Positions 27,351-38,100 of a DNA stretch of 44,152 nucleotides are shown here, one piece after another; positions within the stretch are counted from its first letter, which is position 1; every line of letters begins with the position of its first letter. A program made the translations under genes and the position numbers. Below the pieces are notes generated by a model that was not told the origin of the DNA, ran no database searches, and saw only the letters and a list, made by a program, of their open reading frames with translations. This DNA is from Verrucomicrobiota bacterium (GTDB lineage: Bacteria > Verrucomicrobiota > Verrucomicrobiia > Limisphaerales > UBA9464). The stretch covers positions 1 to 44,152 of the forward strand of contig JAFLEF010000060.1 of NCBI GenBank assembly GCA_017309115.1. The letters run 5' to 3'.

Positions 27351-30300
27351 ATGCGTGACTGGATCAGACTGGGTCGGTGGGCGTTGGGAATGGTTTTGGG
27401 GACCCTGAACTGGGCGGGCTCAGCGGCGGACGGATTCCGGAGCACGCCGCTGGTTCTGCCGACGGAAGGTCAGGCGGGCTTTGTAACGCGGACTCCGGAA
27501 GAGACTGGAGTCCGGTTTATCAATCGGCTGGGAGTGGAGCGGTCGCTGACCAATCACATTCTGCTCAATGGTTCGGGCGTGGCCCTCGGGGACGTGGATG
27601 GGGATGGTCGAACTGATCTGTTTCTGGCCGGATTGGAAGGCGGCAGTGCCTTCTATCGAAATCTGGGCGGGTGGAAGTTTGCCGAGCAAACCGCCTCGGC
27701 GTTTGCGGAGGCGGATCAACTGCGGCGATTGGATGCCACCGGTGCGGTCTTGGCCGACGTGGAGGGTGATGGTGATTTGGATCTGTTGCTGAATTCGGTC
27801 GGTGGCGGAACCCAATGCTGGCGGAACGACGGCACCGGGAAGTTTCGCAACGTCACGTCAGAATCCGGTCTCGCCAGCCGGTCGGGGGCGAGTTCCCTGG
27901 CCTTGGCGGATGTGGACGGCGACGGGGATCTGGATCTGTACCAGGTGAATTACCGGACCTCGACGATTCGGGATGAGTTTCAGCAGCGCTTTGAAATCAA
28001 GCCGGTGAACGGCCGTCCCACCGTGGTGGCGGTGAATGGCCGATCCGCTCAGGAGCCGGATTTGGTGGGTCGGTTTTCGTTGGATGAAAACGGGCGAATC
28101 ACCGAGCACGGCGAGGCGGATGTGTTGTACCGCAATCTGGGCGGCGGGCGCTTCGAAGCGGTGTCCTGGACCGGTGGAACGTTTCGAAATGAAGCGGGTC
28201 AACCGTTGAGTTCCCCGCCGTATGACTGGGGCTTGGCGGCGCAGTTCCGGGATTTGAACGGCGACCGGGCCCCGGATTTGTACGTGTGCAACGATCTGGG
28301 TTCGCCGGATCGAATCTGGCTGAACGATGGTCAGGGCGGCTTTCGGGCACTGCCGCGAACCTCGGTACGCAAGACCAGTTGGTTTTCGATGGGCGTTGAT
28401 TTCGGCGATCTGAATCGCGACGGCTGGGATGACTTTGTCGTGACCGACATGTTGAGTCGGGATCCGGTGCAACGTCAGGTCGAAGCGGCGGCGCGGGGAG
28501 CGGATGCTGAGGATTTCTTGGGAAGCGAAGCCCGGCCCCAAAACGCCCGGAACACGGTGTTCCTGGGCTTGGGCGGAACATTGTTCTCGGAGGTCGCCTG
28601 GGCCGCGGGCCTGGAGGCGTCGGACTGGTCGTGGTCGCCGGTTCTGTTGGATGTAGATCTCGATGGCTGGGAGGATTTGCTGATCTCCACCGGTTTTGAG
28701 CGAAACGTACAGGACGTGGACGTCGCGGACGAGATCGAGCGAATACGGCAGCGGGACAAACTTCCCGACGCGGCGGCGCTGCAATTGCGGAAGCGGTTTC
28801 CGTCCCTGGCTCAGCCCAACTTGGCCTTTCGAAATTTGGGTCAGGTGAAGTTCCAAGAGGTGAGTCGGGCCTGGGGATTTGACCGGGTGAGCATCGCCCA
28901 GGGAATGGCTCTAGCCGATTTGGATCAGGATGGGGATTTGGACGTGGTGCTGAACGAGCTGAATGGTCCGGCGCAGTTGCTGGAGAACCGGACGACGGCG
29001 GCGCGGCTGGAAGTTCGCCTGCGCGGGCGAGCCCCGAACGCTCAGGGCATTGGCGCCCGGCTGACGATTTCCGGCGGACCGGTGCGCCAGACTCAGGAGG
29101 TCATTTCAGGCGGCCGCTATGCTTCCGGTGATGATCCGGTCCGAGTGTTCGCCGCAGGAACGACCACCAATCGGCTGACCGTGGAGGTGGTTTGGCGCAG
29201 CGGTCGGCGATCGGTGGTCGCGGACATCGTACCGAATCAGAGAATTGAAATCGCCGAACCCGATTCCGAGCCCGAGTCGGTGAAGTCCGGGGAGTCAGCC
29301 CCGCTGTTTTCCGATGTTAGCGATCGCTTGCGTCACCGGCATCGGGATCAGTTTTTTGACGATGTGACCCGGCCTCCTTGGCTTCCCCGTTCCCTGGCGT
29401 ATTTGGGGCCGGCCGTGTGTTGGGGTGACTTAAACGGGGACGGAGCGGACGACTTGGTGATTGGAAGTGGCCGGGGAGGACGTCTAGCGGCGTTTTTGAA
29501 TGACGGTCGGGGCGGTTTTCTGGCGGACGAACGGCCCGTCTGGGAACGGCCGGCGGCGCTCGATAACGGCGGTGTTCTGATTTTCCCCAAGGGGACCAAT
29601 CGGCCGGATGTCCTGGTGAGTTTCAGCAACTACGAAGCGCCAAAAGCCCTGGGCGGCGTCCGGGTGATTGATCTGACGTTGGGAGCGATGCGCTTGGGTG
29701 GGCCTTCGTTGCCCGCCGCGATTGGACCCTTGGCCCTGGGGGATGTGGATGGTGATGGAACTCCGGAGCTGTTCGTGGGCGGACGGGTCGGGCCGGGGAC
29801 TTATCCGGAGTCGGCGCCGTCGGCGTTGTTCCGCAGAACCGAGGACGGTTGGGCGAAAGACGAAACGAATTCGGCGGCCTGGGGGAAGCTGGGATTGGCG
29901 ACGGCGGCGGTCTTTACGGACCTGGATGGGAATGGCCAATCCGATCTGGTGGTGGCGACTGAGTGGGGTGCCTTGCGAACGTACTTCAACCAGGGGGGAA
30001 GACTCGAGGAGCGCGATTGGGCACTGGAATGGTCCGAACCCGGGCGTCCGGCCCGGCTGAGTGAGCTGACGGGGTGGTGGCAGGGCGTGGCGTCGGTGGA
30101 TCTGGATGGGGATGGTCGGCTCGATTTGGTGGCAGCCAACTGGGGTTCCAATAGTCGATACCGGTCCGGTGACGTGCGCTTGTACGCGGCGGATTTGGAC
30201 ACGAACGGGGTGGTGGAGTTACTCGAGACGGTTCCCCAAGGGGGCCGGGAATGGCCGCAAACATCGTGGGCCCGACTGGCGGAGATTTGGCCGGCGTTGC

Positions 30301-31037
30301 GCGAGCGTTTCCCGACCCGGCGGTCCTTTGGTCAAGCTACGGTCGCAGAACTCTTGGGTCAGCCGGGTCGGGGGGTGCGATCTTGGCGGGCGGCGACGCT
30401 GGAGTCGGTGGCTTTATTGAATCGGGGAGACCGCTGGTTGGTCCGGCCATTACCGGCCGAAGCCCAGCGGGCGCCGGCCTTTGGGGTGGCGGTGGCGGAT
30501 TTTGACGGGGACGGTGCGGAGGACGTGGTGCTGAGCCAAAACTTCTTTGGTTCCCAGCCTGAGACCGACCGGGACGACGCAGGTTGGGGCTTGTTTCTTA
30601 GGGGGGACGGTCGGGGCGGATTCACGGCCTGGACTCCCGGAGATTCGGGAATTCTGGCGCCCGGGGAGCAGCGAGGGTCGGCGGTGGCGGATTTTGATCA
30701 GGACGGGCGTCCGGATTTGGTCATTACCCAGAATCGGGAATCGACCCAGTTGTATCGGAATGCGGGCGGTCGGCCAGGCTTGCGGGTCCGGTTGGAGGGG
30801 GTGGGCGGTAATCCGACGGGTCTGGGAGTTCAGGTACGGGCAGTTTTTGGAGCGGAGCGAATGGGCCCAGTGCGGGAGATTCAGGCCGGCTCCGGCTATT
30901 GGTCGCAGAACAGTCCGGTGGTGGTTTTGGCGGCTCCCGAGCCGGTCACCTCATTGTGGGTCCGTTGGCCGGGCCAGGCGGGAATCCAGATACCGGTCGA
31001 GGTCGGAGCCAAAGAAGTTCGGGTGCGGCTTCCGTAG
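27351..31037 (+). CDS. Secreted VCBS/FG-GAP repeat protein with two ASPIC/UnbV domains (copy A, CRTAC1-like)
   Basis: This 1,228-aa protein has a signal peptide (RLGRW n-region, then a hydrophobic stretch, cleavage near GSA-AD). The body is a run of calcium-binding FG-GAP/VCBS blades with D-x-D-G-D-G-x-x-D loops ('GDVDGDGRTD', 'ADVDGDGDLD', 'ADLDQDGDLD'), a first UnbV/ASPIC domain at about 551-636 ('GIGARLTISGG'), a second set of blades (about 680-1130), and a second UnbV domain at about 1141-1228. This is the architecture of CRTAC1-like proteins doubled. The N-terminal half has type-1 features, with a long loop at about 208-254. It is the most diverged of the four paralogues. ATG at 27351 is preferred over TTG at 27312 because it gives a clean signal peptide. 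A surface or secreted binding role is inferred; no enzyme motif is seen. Confidence 0.85.
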   Translation: MRDWIRLGRWALGMVLGTLNWAGSAADGFRSTPLVLPTEGQAGFVTRTPEETGVRFINRLGVERSLTNHILLNGSGVALGDVDGDGRTDLFLAGLEGGSAFYRNLGGWKFAEQTASAFAEADQLRRLDATGAVLADVEGDGDLDLLLNSVGGGTQCWRNDGTGKFRNVTSESGLASRSGASSLALADVDGDGDLDLYQVNYRTSTIRDEFQQRFEIKPVNGRPTVVAVNGRSAQEPDLVGRFSLDENGRITEHGEADVLYRNLGGGRFEAVSWTGGTFRNEAGQPLSSPPYDWGLAAQFRDLNGDRAPDLYVCNDLGSPDRIWLNDGQGGFRALPRTSVRKTSWFSMGVDFGDLNRDGWDDFVVTDMLSRDPVQRQVEAAARGADAEDFLGSEARPQNARNTVFLGLGGTLFSEVAWAAGLEASDWSWSPVLLDVDLDGWEDLLISTGFERNVQDVDVADEIERIRQRDKLPDAAALQLRKRFPSLAQPNLAFRNLGQVKFQEVSRAWGFDRVSIAQGMALADLDQDGDLDVVLNELNGPAQLLENRTTAARLEVRLRGRAPNAQGIGARLTISGGPVRQTQEVISGGRYASGDDPVRVFAAGTTTNRLTVEVVWRSGRRSVVADIVPNQRIEIAEPDSEPESVKSGESAPLFSDVSDRLRHRHRDQFFDDVTRPPWLPRSLAYLGPAVCWGDLNGDGADDLVIGSGRGGRLAAFLNDGRGGFLADERPVWERPAALDNGGVLIFPKGTNRPDVLVSFSNYEAPKALGGVRVIDLTLGAMRLGGPSLPAAIGPLALGDVDGDGTPELFVGGRVGPGTYPESAPSALFRRTEDGWAKDETNSAAWGKLGLATAAVFTDLDGNGQSDLVVATEWGALRTYFNQGGRLEERDWALEWSEPGRPARLSELTGWWQGVASVDLDGDGRLDLVAANWGSNSRYRSGDVRLYAADLDTNGVVELLETVPQGGREWPQTSWARLAEIWPALRERFPTRRSFGQATVAELLGQPGRGVRSWRAATLESVALLNRGDRWLVRPLPAEAQRAPAFGVAVADFDGDGAEDVVLSQNFFGSQPETDRDDAGWGLFLRGDGRGGFTAWTPGDSGILAPGEQRGSAVADFDQDGRPDLVITQNRESTQLYRNAGGRPGLRVRLEGVGGNPTGLGVQVRAVFGAERMGPVREIQAGSGYWSQNSPVVVLAAPEPVTSLWVRWPGQAGIQIPVEVGAKEVRVRLP

Positions 31038-31226
31038 GGGTTCGTTGTGGTGTACCCCAAAGCGGTTATCAACTTCTCAACTTTGGAGATTACCCGCTCG
31101 ACAAGCTCCCCTGCTTACCTCAAAAACGGCAAGATTGATTTGCATCACGCAAGATTCTTCCCGGGGTGAAATGCGTCTGGCCGTGGGTCAAGTGCGCGAT
31201 TTTCGGGGCGAAATGGCGGATGTGAA

Positions 31227-31255
31227 TTACCAGTTCTGGCGGCACCGAGCATAAA
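31227..31255 (+). promoter_or_regulatory. Possible sigma-70-like promoter of the Ig/LamG-like protein gene
   Basis: TTACCA (31227-31232), a 17-base spacer and CATAAA (31250-31255) each match the -35 and -10 consensus at four of six positions. The start codon is at 31277, so the leader would be very short, and no Shine-Dalgarno sequence is visible. The 239-base gap 31038-31276 is otherwise empty and less GC-rich than its surroundings. Confidence 0.25.
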
Positions 31256-31276
31256 CTTGGTCGCTGCATTCCAACC

Positions 31277-34200
31277 ATGAAATTCCATCGAACAATACTA
31301 CCTGCCGCAGTCGCGGCCATGGCAGTTCAGATGGTCTCCGCGCAGGAGATCACTCCGAAGTGGTATCAACACATCAACGGAAGCTTTGGCGTCGCCGAAG
31401 CTGACAAGTTGCCGATCCTGAAAAAGGCCGGCCAACCGGGGACGATCAACCTCAATGGCACCGACTTGATGGACGCCTACAGCCAGTTGATTCGCTATGA
31501 TGCGACTCGCCTGCTGTTGGGTATCCGCGAAAACGGTATCAATGAAGGCGACGCCAACAATTCCGCCGAAACGAAGGCGCTGGCGGCGGCTTATCCGGAT
31601 CGGTCGCTGATCTGGCTCGACGCGGCCACGGGCAAGCCCTTGGGTATCGCATGGAAGGAATCTCTGACCCCGACTAGCGACATCGGAATCGATGTCACGG
31701 CGGAGGGGCAGGGAAGCCAGAGCAACAACAACAATGCTTGGTGGCGGGTGGCCCTAGACGAGGGTCCTGAAGGTCAGCGGGCGCTGTATTCCCACTTCAA
31801 GCACATTGTCCTGCGCTATGCTCCGAAGGTGGGCGGCGGCTGGGAAACCACCCCGACGGTGGTTTATGAAGAACAAGTCCGCGGCGTGGGCGACGGCCTG
31901 AGCAACGGCGACGGCTTCAACAGCTGGCGCTACCGTGACTTCAAGGTTCGCGGTTCCGGTGTCAACACCGTGATCTACGTCGGCGGCGGCACTTGGCGCG
32001 CGGGTCATCATCCGCAAGTCCTCGTGACGACGGACGGAATGAACTTCAAGCCGAAGGGCCGCGTAGATAACCGTGACAACGGTGCCCGCCGTAATGATTA
32101 CGCCCTGGGTGGTCTCTCCTCCTTCCCGGTGGAGTACCCCAACAACTACGGTGGCGATTCGAGCCAGAAGATCTCGGTCGTGTACGCCGGTCACTTCCCG
32201 GGCACCGGTTGGCCGGCCCGTCCGAACCGCTACACCTCGAATCCCCTTAATCCGTTCCCGACGCCTGCCTACAACGCGCAGCCCGATGTGGCTCTGTACG
32301 TTCGCAACGAGACCGCCTTCGGTGGTCTCCCGGCGTTCAACTGGGAAGCGGCCGGCAAAGACGGACTGCCCATCGACAATGCCGTCGACGGCGTGACCCG
32401 TTACGACGGTAACTGGAACGTCGGTATGGAGACGGATCCTTCGCTGGAATACATCGTCTCCTTCTCCTCTCCGTCTTGGAACAACCAGTTCCCCGACGTG
32501 AATGGCGAGAACGTGCGTAAACCCGGTTGGTTGGCCATCCATCGTCTCGACGGTTCCATCGCCAGCGGCAACAGCGCGTTGAAGATGGACTTCGTGGAAA
32601 ATGACGAAGTTTATGCGCCAGACACCAACACCGCGGAAACCGGTCATGACTACCTCTATGATCCTGGAATCCAGGTGATTCCGGACACCACGGCCGCCGC
32701 GAACCTCGACAAGTCGGAAGTGCTCATCGCGATGGGTTCGGCTGGCTTCGGTGTGTTCACGGTGCAGAACGTGGGTGCGACGATCGTCTCCAATCCGATC
32801 AACCAGACGGTGGCGGCTGGTACGGACGTGACCATCACGGCCAACGTGACGGGCAGCCCGAACGACTTCCAATGGTACCTCGACGGACAGCCGCTGCCGG
32901 CTAAGTCCTACTACTTGGGCACCACCAAGAAGTCGACCCTCAAGATCCCGGCGGTCACCACGGCCGACGCGGGCACCTACCAGTTGAAGTGGACCAACCC
33001 GATTACGGGTGCGGGCCAGACGACCGAAGCGACCTTGACCGTCACGGGTAACGCCGTCCGGTTGACCGCCGCTCAGATCGTTCCGGAGAATCCTCTCCCG
33101 GTGACCATCCCGAATGGCTCCGTGGTGGCGACGGGTGAGAATGCGTTCACGGTCTCCGGACCTGGCCTTATCGCCTTCCCGTCCGCCTCGAACGCGGATC
33201 AACCTGGCGACGTCCAGGAGTTTGCCTATGAGTCCATCACGGGTGACTTCGACATCTCGGTCAAGTTGACCGGTTTGACCAGCGGACCCGTCACCGACCC
33301 GATCGATGCCAATGCCGGCGCCGGTCTGACGGCCCGGGTGAGCACCGCGGCGCTGAGCCCGTCGTTCAACCTGAACGTTTCCAACCCGCTGGGTGCGAAC
33401 CAAGTCCTGGTGAATGGCCGGGCGATCGAAGGTCAGAACTACACGGTGTTCAGCCGGACTTATCCGGGCGTCGTGGACGTCCTGCCGAATCAATGGCTGC
33501 GTATCCGCCGCGTGGGTGACTACTTCGCCGCCTACGTCGGAACCAACGGAACCACCTGGTCGCTGATCGGTCAGCGCTATCAGCAATGGCCGGCAACCCT
33601 CCTCGTGGGTGCTTACGCCTTCTCGGCGAGCTACATCACGGTGGACGGAACCCCGACCGGTGGGACGAACCTCGCCACGGCGACGTTCACCAACTACGGC
33701 CCGACCCCGATCACCGACACCACTGCCCCGACCCTCGTGTCCGTGGGTACGACCGACAAGGCCACCGTGGGTGTGAAGTTCTCGGAACCCGTGGCTTCTG
33801 CCTCGGCCGTTCTGCCGATCAACTACAAGCTCAGCCAGGGTAACGTGACCGCTGTTCGTATGGGCATCGGTGGCGACACGGTTTATCTGACCGTCACTGG
33901 TCTGACCTCCGACACCTTCACGGTGACGGTTCTGGGCGGCGTGACCGACACGGCCGGCAACTCGATTGCTGCCAACTCGATGGCCTCCGGCAAGTGGTCC
34001 AACTGGGCCTCCTCTGACATCGGTCTGATCCAAGATCCGGCTGTTCGTCCGACTCCGGGTGATGATCCGGGCCGGGTGGGTCAGGCGGTTGCCGTTTCTT
34101 CCGGCGACACCGAAACCGAAGTTGAAATCGTCGGTGGTGGTTCGAACGCCTGGAATCCGGGCGACTTCCTGCACTATCTCAACAAGCCGACTCCGATCAC

Positions 34201-35011
34201 CGGTGACTTCGACGTCATGGTGGAAGTCAGCCGTAACGACCGTCCGGCGAACACCGCTGGTTGGGCGAACTCGGGTCTGATGCTCCGCGAGTCGGTTTAC
34301 CTCCCGGGTCAAGACGGCACGGTCGATGGCACCAAGGTCGCCATGGTCGCCAACACGACCTACCTCGAAAACTCTGGACCGAACCGCGCGGCGATTCCGC
34401 TGTGGCGTGAAGAGCCCGGAGCCGGCTACGGCAACGGCAACGCCGGGTTCAACTGGTTCAACAATGAAATCGACGGCATCCGTGGTTACTACCTCGACTT
34501 GAACGCGGTAGACGCTGCTGGTACCAAGGATCCTGAGTCTTCCGACCTCTCGGCTCGCTGGCTGCGGATCCAACGCGTTGGCAACATCTTCAGCTTCTAC
34601 GCCTCCTACAACGGTAAGGTTTGGGAGAAGTATGCGGATGACAAGGAACTGCCCCTCGCGAGCAACCTGCTGTTCGGGTTCTCGACGATGAACGACACGG
34701 GTTCGAATCCTCCTCCGGGAAATGCCTATGCTGGCAACGGCATGGTGGGCACGGACTGGGAAGGTAACCAGAATCCGTCGAACTACTCCGTCCAACGCAT
34801 CCGTATCGGCACGAACGTGTCGCCGCGGTTCCCGGTGGTCACCCCGACCATCTCCATCACCACCACCCCGCTGGGTGTCGTGATCACCTACTCCGGCACC
34901 CTGTACTCCTCCGATACCCTCGGCGGAAACTACACTCCGGTCGCGGGCGCCACGAGCCCCTACCCGGTGCCGGCTGGAACGACGCAGAAGTTCTTCCGCG
35001 CTATGAATTAA
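31277..35011 (+). CDS. Large secreted Ig-like/LamG-like multidomain protein
   Basis: This 1,244-aa protein has a signal peptide (MKFHRT n-region, cleavage near VSA-QE at 22-23). The first 500 residues have no family I can name but show repeated strand-turn units ('VIYVGGGTWRAGHHPQVLVT'). Then come an I-set Ig-like domain (about 503-592, with 'FQWYLDGQPLP' and 'DAGTYQLKW'), a LamG/DUF1349-like sandwich (about 633-808), a Big_5/SbsA-like domain (about 813-906, 'VGVKFSEPVASAS'), a second LamG/DUF1349-like sandwich (about 913-1178), and a 60-residue C-terminal unit ending 'QKFFRAMN'. Codon use differs from its neighbours: strong C/T-ending, GGT/GGC and AAG preference and few G-runs, as in highly expressed genes. 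A strong terminator follows. Abundant secreted or surface protein; ligand unknown. Confidence 0.85.
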   Translation: MKFHRTILPAAVAAMAVQMVSAQEITPKWYQHINGSFGVAEADKLPILKKAGQPGTINLNGTDLMDAYSQLIRYDATRLLLGIRENGINEGDANNSAETKALAAAYPDRSLIWLDAATGKPLGIAWKESLTPTSDIGIDVTAEGQGSQSNNNNAWWRVALDEGPEGQRALYSHFKHIVLRYAPKVGGGWETTPTVVYEEQVRGVGDGLSNGDGFNSWRYRDFKVRGSGVNTVIYVGGGTWRAGHHPQVLVTTDGMNFKPKGRVDNRDNGARRNDYALGGLSSFPVEYPNNYGGDSSQKISVVYAGHFPGTGWPARPNRYTSNPLNPFPTPAYNAQPDVALYVRNETAFGGLPAFNWEAAGKDGLPIDNAVDGVTRYDGNWNVGMETDPSLEYIVSFSSPSWNNQFPDVNGENVRKPGWLAIHRLDGSIASGNSALKMDFVENDEVYAPDTNTAETGHDYLYDPGIQVIPDTTAAANLDKSEVLIAMGSAGFGVFTVQNVGATIVSNPINQTVAAGTDVTITANVTGSPNDFQWYLDGQPLPAKSYYLGTTKKSTLKIPAVTTADAGTYQLKWTNPITGAGQTTEATLTVTGNAVRLTAAQIVPENPLPVTIPNGSVVATGENAFTVSGPGLIAFPSASNADQPGDVQEFAYESITGDFDISVKLTGLTSGPVTDPIDANAGAGLTARVSTAALSPSFNLNVSNPLGANQVLVNGRAIEGQNYTVFSRTYPGVVDVLPNQWLRIRRVGDYFAAYVGTNGTTWSLIGQRYQQWPATLLVGAYAFSASYITVDGTPTGGTNLATATFTNYGPTPITDTTAPTLVSVGTTDKATVGVKFSEPVASASAVLPINYKLSQGNVTAVRMGIGGDTVYLTVTGLTSDTFTVTVLGGVTDTAGNSIAANSMASGKWSNWASSDIGLIQDPAVRPTPGDDPGRVGQAVAVSSGDTETEVEIVGGGSNAWNPGDFLHYLNKPTPITGDFDVMVEVSRNDRPANTAGWANSGLMLRESVYLPGQDGTVDGTKVAMVANTTYLENSGPNRAAIPLWREEPGAGYGNGNAGFNWFNNEIDGIRGYYLDLNAVDAAGTKDPESSDLSARWLRIQRVGNIFSFYASYNGKVWEKYADDKELPLASNLLFGFSTMNDTGSNPPPGNAYAGNGMVGTDWEGNQNPSNYSVQRIRIGTNVSPRFPVVTPTISITTTPLGVVITYSGTLYSSDTLGGNYTPVAGATSPYPVPAGTTQKFFRAMN

Positions 35012-35030
35012 GCTAAGCGCTTAAGTTTCA

Positions 35031-35066
35031 GGGGTCGGTCTTCGGACCGGCCCCTTTTTGTTTTTT
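35031..35066 (+). terminator. Strong intrinsic terminator with UUCG tetraloop
   Basis: A 10-bp stem (GGGGTCGGTC at 35031-35040 with GACCGGCCCC at 35045-35054, one G-T pair) closes a TTCG loop and is followed by TTTTTGTTTTTT (35055-35066). It lies 20 bases after the stop of the Ig/LamG-like gene and separates that gene from the next VCBS gene. Confidence 0.93.
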
Positions 35067-35175
35067 GAGGGTCAATCCGGGCTCGCGATTGAACTCACTC
35101 TTCGAATCAGTACGCTCCGGCAGCCACCGCGGTCGAATTCCGTTCCATGTTGTCCGCGGCCGGGCAGTTCCCCTG

Positions 35176-38100
35176 GTGAGCATTCGTCCCGTCCATCTAA
35201 AGCGTTGCGTGGGTTGGGCCGTCGCCGTGGGAATCGGTCTTCACCTCGCCGGAGGGATTCAGGGACTGGCGGCCGACGTTTCCGGAAGTGGCCGAGCGTT
35301 GGTCGTCCGGGCCGGTAAGGCGGGCTTCGTGCCCGTTCCCGCTCAGGATTCCAGGATCACCTTCGCCAATCGCGTGACGCCCCAGGAGATCGCCACCAAT
35401 CGACTATTGGAGGACGGCTCCGGAGTCGCCCTGGGTGACATCGATGGAGACGGGTGGTGCGATGTCTACTTCTGCAGTCTGGCCGGGCAGAACCGGCTGT
35501 ACCGGAACCTTGGCAACTGGACGTTTGAGGACCTCACAGCCCAAGCCGGAGTGGCCTGCCCGGGACAATCATCCACCGGCGCAGTTCTAGCCGATGTGGA
35601 CGGAGATCGGGATTTGGATCTCTTCGTGAATTCCCTCGGGGGAGGTACCCGCCTGTTTCGAAATGAGGGTTCCCAGCGTTTCAGCGAAGTGACGGATTCC
35701 GGCCTAGCTCGTCGTTACGGCAGCCATTCACTGGCTTTGGGAGATGTCGACGGGGACGGGGACCTCGACCTGTACGTGGCCAATTACCGCGCCACCACCG
35801 CCAAGGACTCGCCCGTGAAGGTCAAGGTGCGGCAGGTGGCCGGAGTGTGGGAGGTTCCCCCGGAACATCGGGAACAGTTTCGGGTCGATGTCAGTGGAGG
35901 GGCGGTGGCTCTGTTGGAGGTCGGGGAACCGGATCAGTTGTACCTGAATGACGGCCAGGGCCGTTTTACCGCAGTGTCGTGGACCTCGGGTCAGTTCCTC
36001 GACGAACAGGGTAAGCCGCTGACCGCGCCGCCGCGCGATTGGGGGTTGTCCGTGATGATTCGCGACCTGAATCAGGATGGGCTGCCGGACATTTACGTGT
36101 GCAACGATTACTTCACGCCCGACCGGGTCTGGATCAATCAGGGCCGGGCCGTGTTCCGACTGCTGTCCCCATTGGCCCTGCGGCAGACCAGTTGGGCGGC
36201 GATGGCGGTGGATGTCGCTGATATCAACCGGGACGGTTGGGATGATATTTTCGTCAGTGAAATGCTCAGCCGCGACCCGGTTCGGCGCCAGACCCAGACC
36301 AGTTTGCGGGAGGTGGCTCCGCTTCCGTCCTATGGGTGGGGCTGGCTTCCGGGGGACATCGAGCGAACGACTCAGGTCATGCGGAATACGCTGGCGCTGA
36401 ATCGAGGGGATGGAACCTATGCCGAGATCGGTCAATTGAGTGGGATTCATGCTTCGGAGTGGACGTGGGGCTGTCTCTTTCTGGATGTTGATCTCGACGG
36501 CTATGAAGATCTGCTGATTGCCAATGGGCACTCCCGGGACCTGGCCAATTCCGATTCCCTAGCGGCCATGGATCGTCTGCCCCCGGCCACGGATGCCGCC
36601 GCCCGGCTCAAGTCGCTCCATCTGTTCGGCCCCTTGCCCTTGCCGCATCTGGCGTTCCGTAACCGGGGGGATCTGACTTTTGCCGACGTGAGCCAAGACT
36701 GGGGCTTTAACCGGGTGGGTGTGGCTAACGGCATGGCCGAGGGGGATCTGGACAACGATGGGGATCTGGACGTGGTGCTGAACAACTTAAACGAGGAGGC
36801 GGTACTATTGCGCAATGAGGGCGGGGGAAGTCGGGTGGCGGTGAGATTGGTGGGGAGTGGGGGGAACACGCGGGGGATTGGAGCGCGAGTGACGTTGAAG
36901 GGTGGACCGGTGGAACAGGCGCAGGAGATCCTGAGCGGAGGACGATATTTGTCGGGCGGGGAAGCGCTGCGGGTGTTTGCGGCGGGCGGGGGAACGAACC
37001 TGAGCCTAGAGGTGAAGTGGCGGAGCGGAAAGGTGAGTGGGGTGGGGGGAGTGCCGGGAAACCGGTTGTACGAAATCGAGGAGTCGGGAGCCGAAGCGGT
37101 GACTGCGGTAAAACCACCCGAAGTGAAGCCCTTGTTGGTGGAGGTGAGTGAACGGTTGGGCCTAACAGTGGTGGACGAGGCGTACGATGACTTTGGGCGG
37201 CAACCGCTGTTGCCCCGGCGGCTCAGCAGCGAAGGTCCAGGAGTGAGCTGGGGAGATCTCAATGGAGACGGCGTGGAAGACCTGCTGGTGGGCAGTGGTC
37301 GCGGCGGCCGACTGCGAGTGCTGGGCGGGAACGGCCGGGGCGGTTTTGGAGAGGTGAAGGCGGCGGCGTGGAGTGGAGTGGTGACGGAGGATCAGACGGG
37401 GATCGTGAACTGGTCGGTGGAAGCCGGGACGAGCACGATTCTGGTGGGTCAATCGAACTACGAAACAGGCCGAACCGGCGCCGCGGTGAAGAGCTACGGG
37501 ATCTTTCTGGGAGACGTGCAAACCGGACCGGAACTGCCCGGCTGGGAGGCGAGCGTGGGACCGCTGGTGGTGGCGGATATGGACGGGGACGGGGATTTGG
37601 ACGTGTTCGTGGGCGGTCGAGTGGAGGCGGGGAAGTATCCGAAGTCGACGAGTTCCAAGATTTGGCGGCAGGAAGGCGGTCAATGGGTGCCGGATGAACG
37701 GAGCAATCAACTGCTGCGCGGGGTGGGGTTGGTGAGCGGCGCGGTGTGGACAGATCTGAACGGCGACGGCCTACCGGAACTGGTGCTGGCCCGGGAATGG
37801 GACAGTCTGAAGATCTACGGAAACCGGAGCGGTCAACTCCAGGACGACAGCGAGGCGTGGGGTGTGAGCCAAGCGAAAGGTCTGTGGACCGGTGTGACGG
37901 CGGGGGATCTGAACGGAGACGGGCGCCTGGATTTGGTGGTTGGGAACTGGGGTCGGAATAGCGGATACGAAGGCCGAGTGGAACCCAGTGTGTGGCATGG
38001 GGACGTGGATGGGAACGGGACGTGGGAAGTGGTGGAGAGTTACCGGGAAGGCGACCGGGAAGTGCCGCGCCGGGACTGGCGAACGGTGGGTCAGGCGGTG

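Noticed and set aside
31034-31064. Terminator after VCBS copy A
   Set aside because: Only a five-base GGGGT/ACCCC pairing with a long loop and no T-run.
31754-34795. A 1,013-codon open frame on the minus strand opposite the Ig/LamG-like gene
   Set aside because: It is composed of Arg/Val/Gly/His-rich text with no domain; it results from the strong codon bias of the plus-strand gene.
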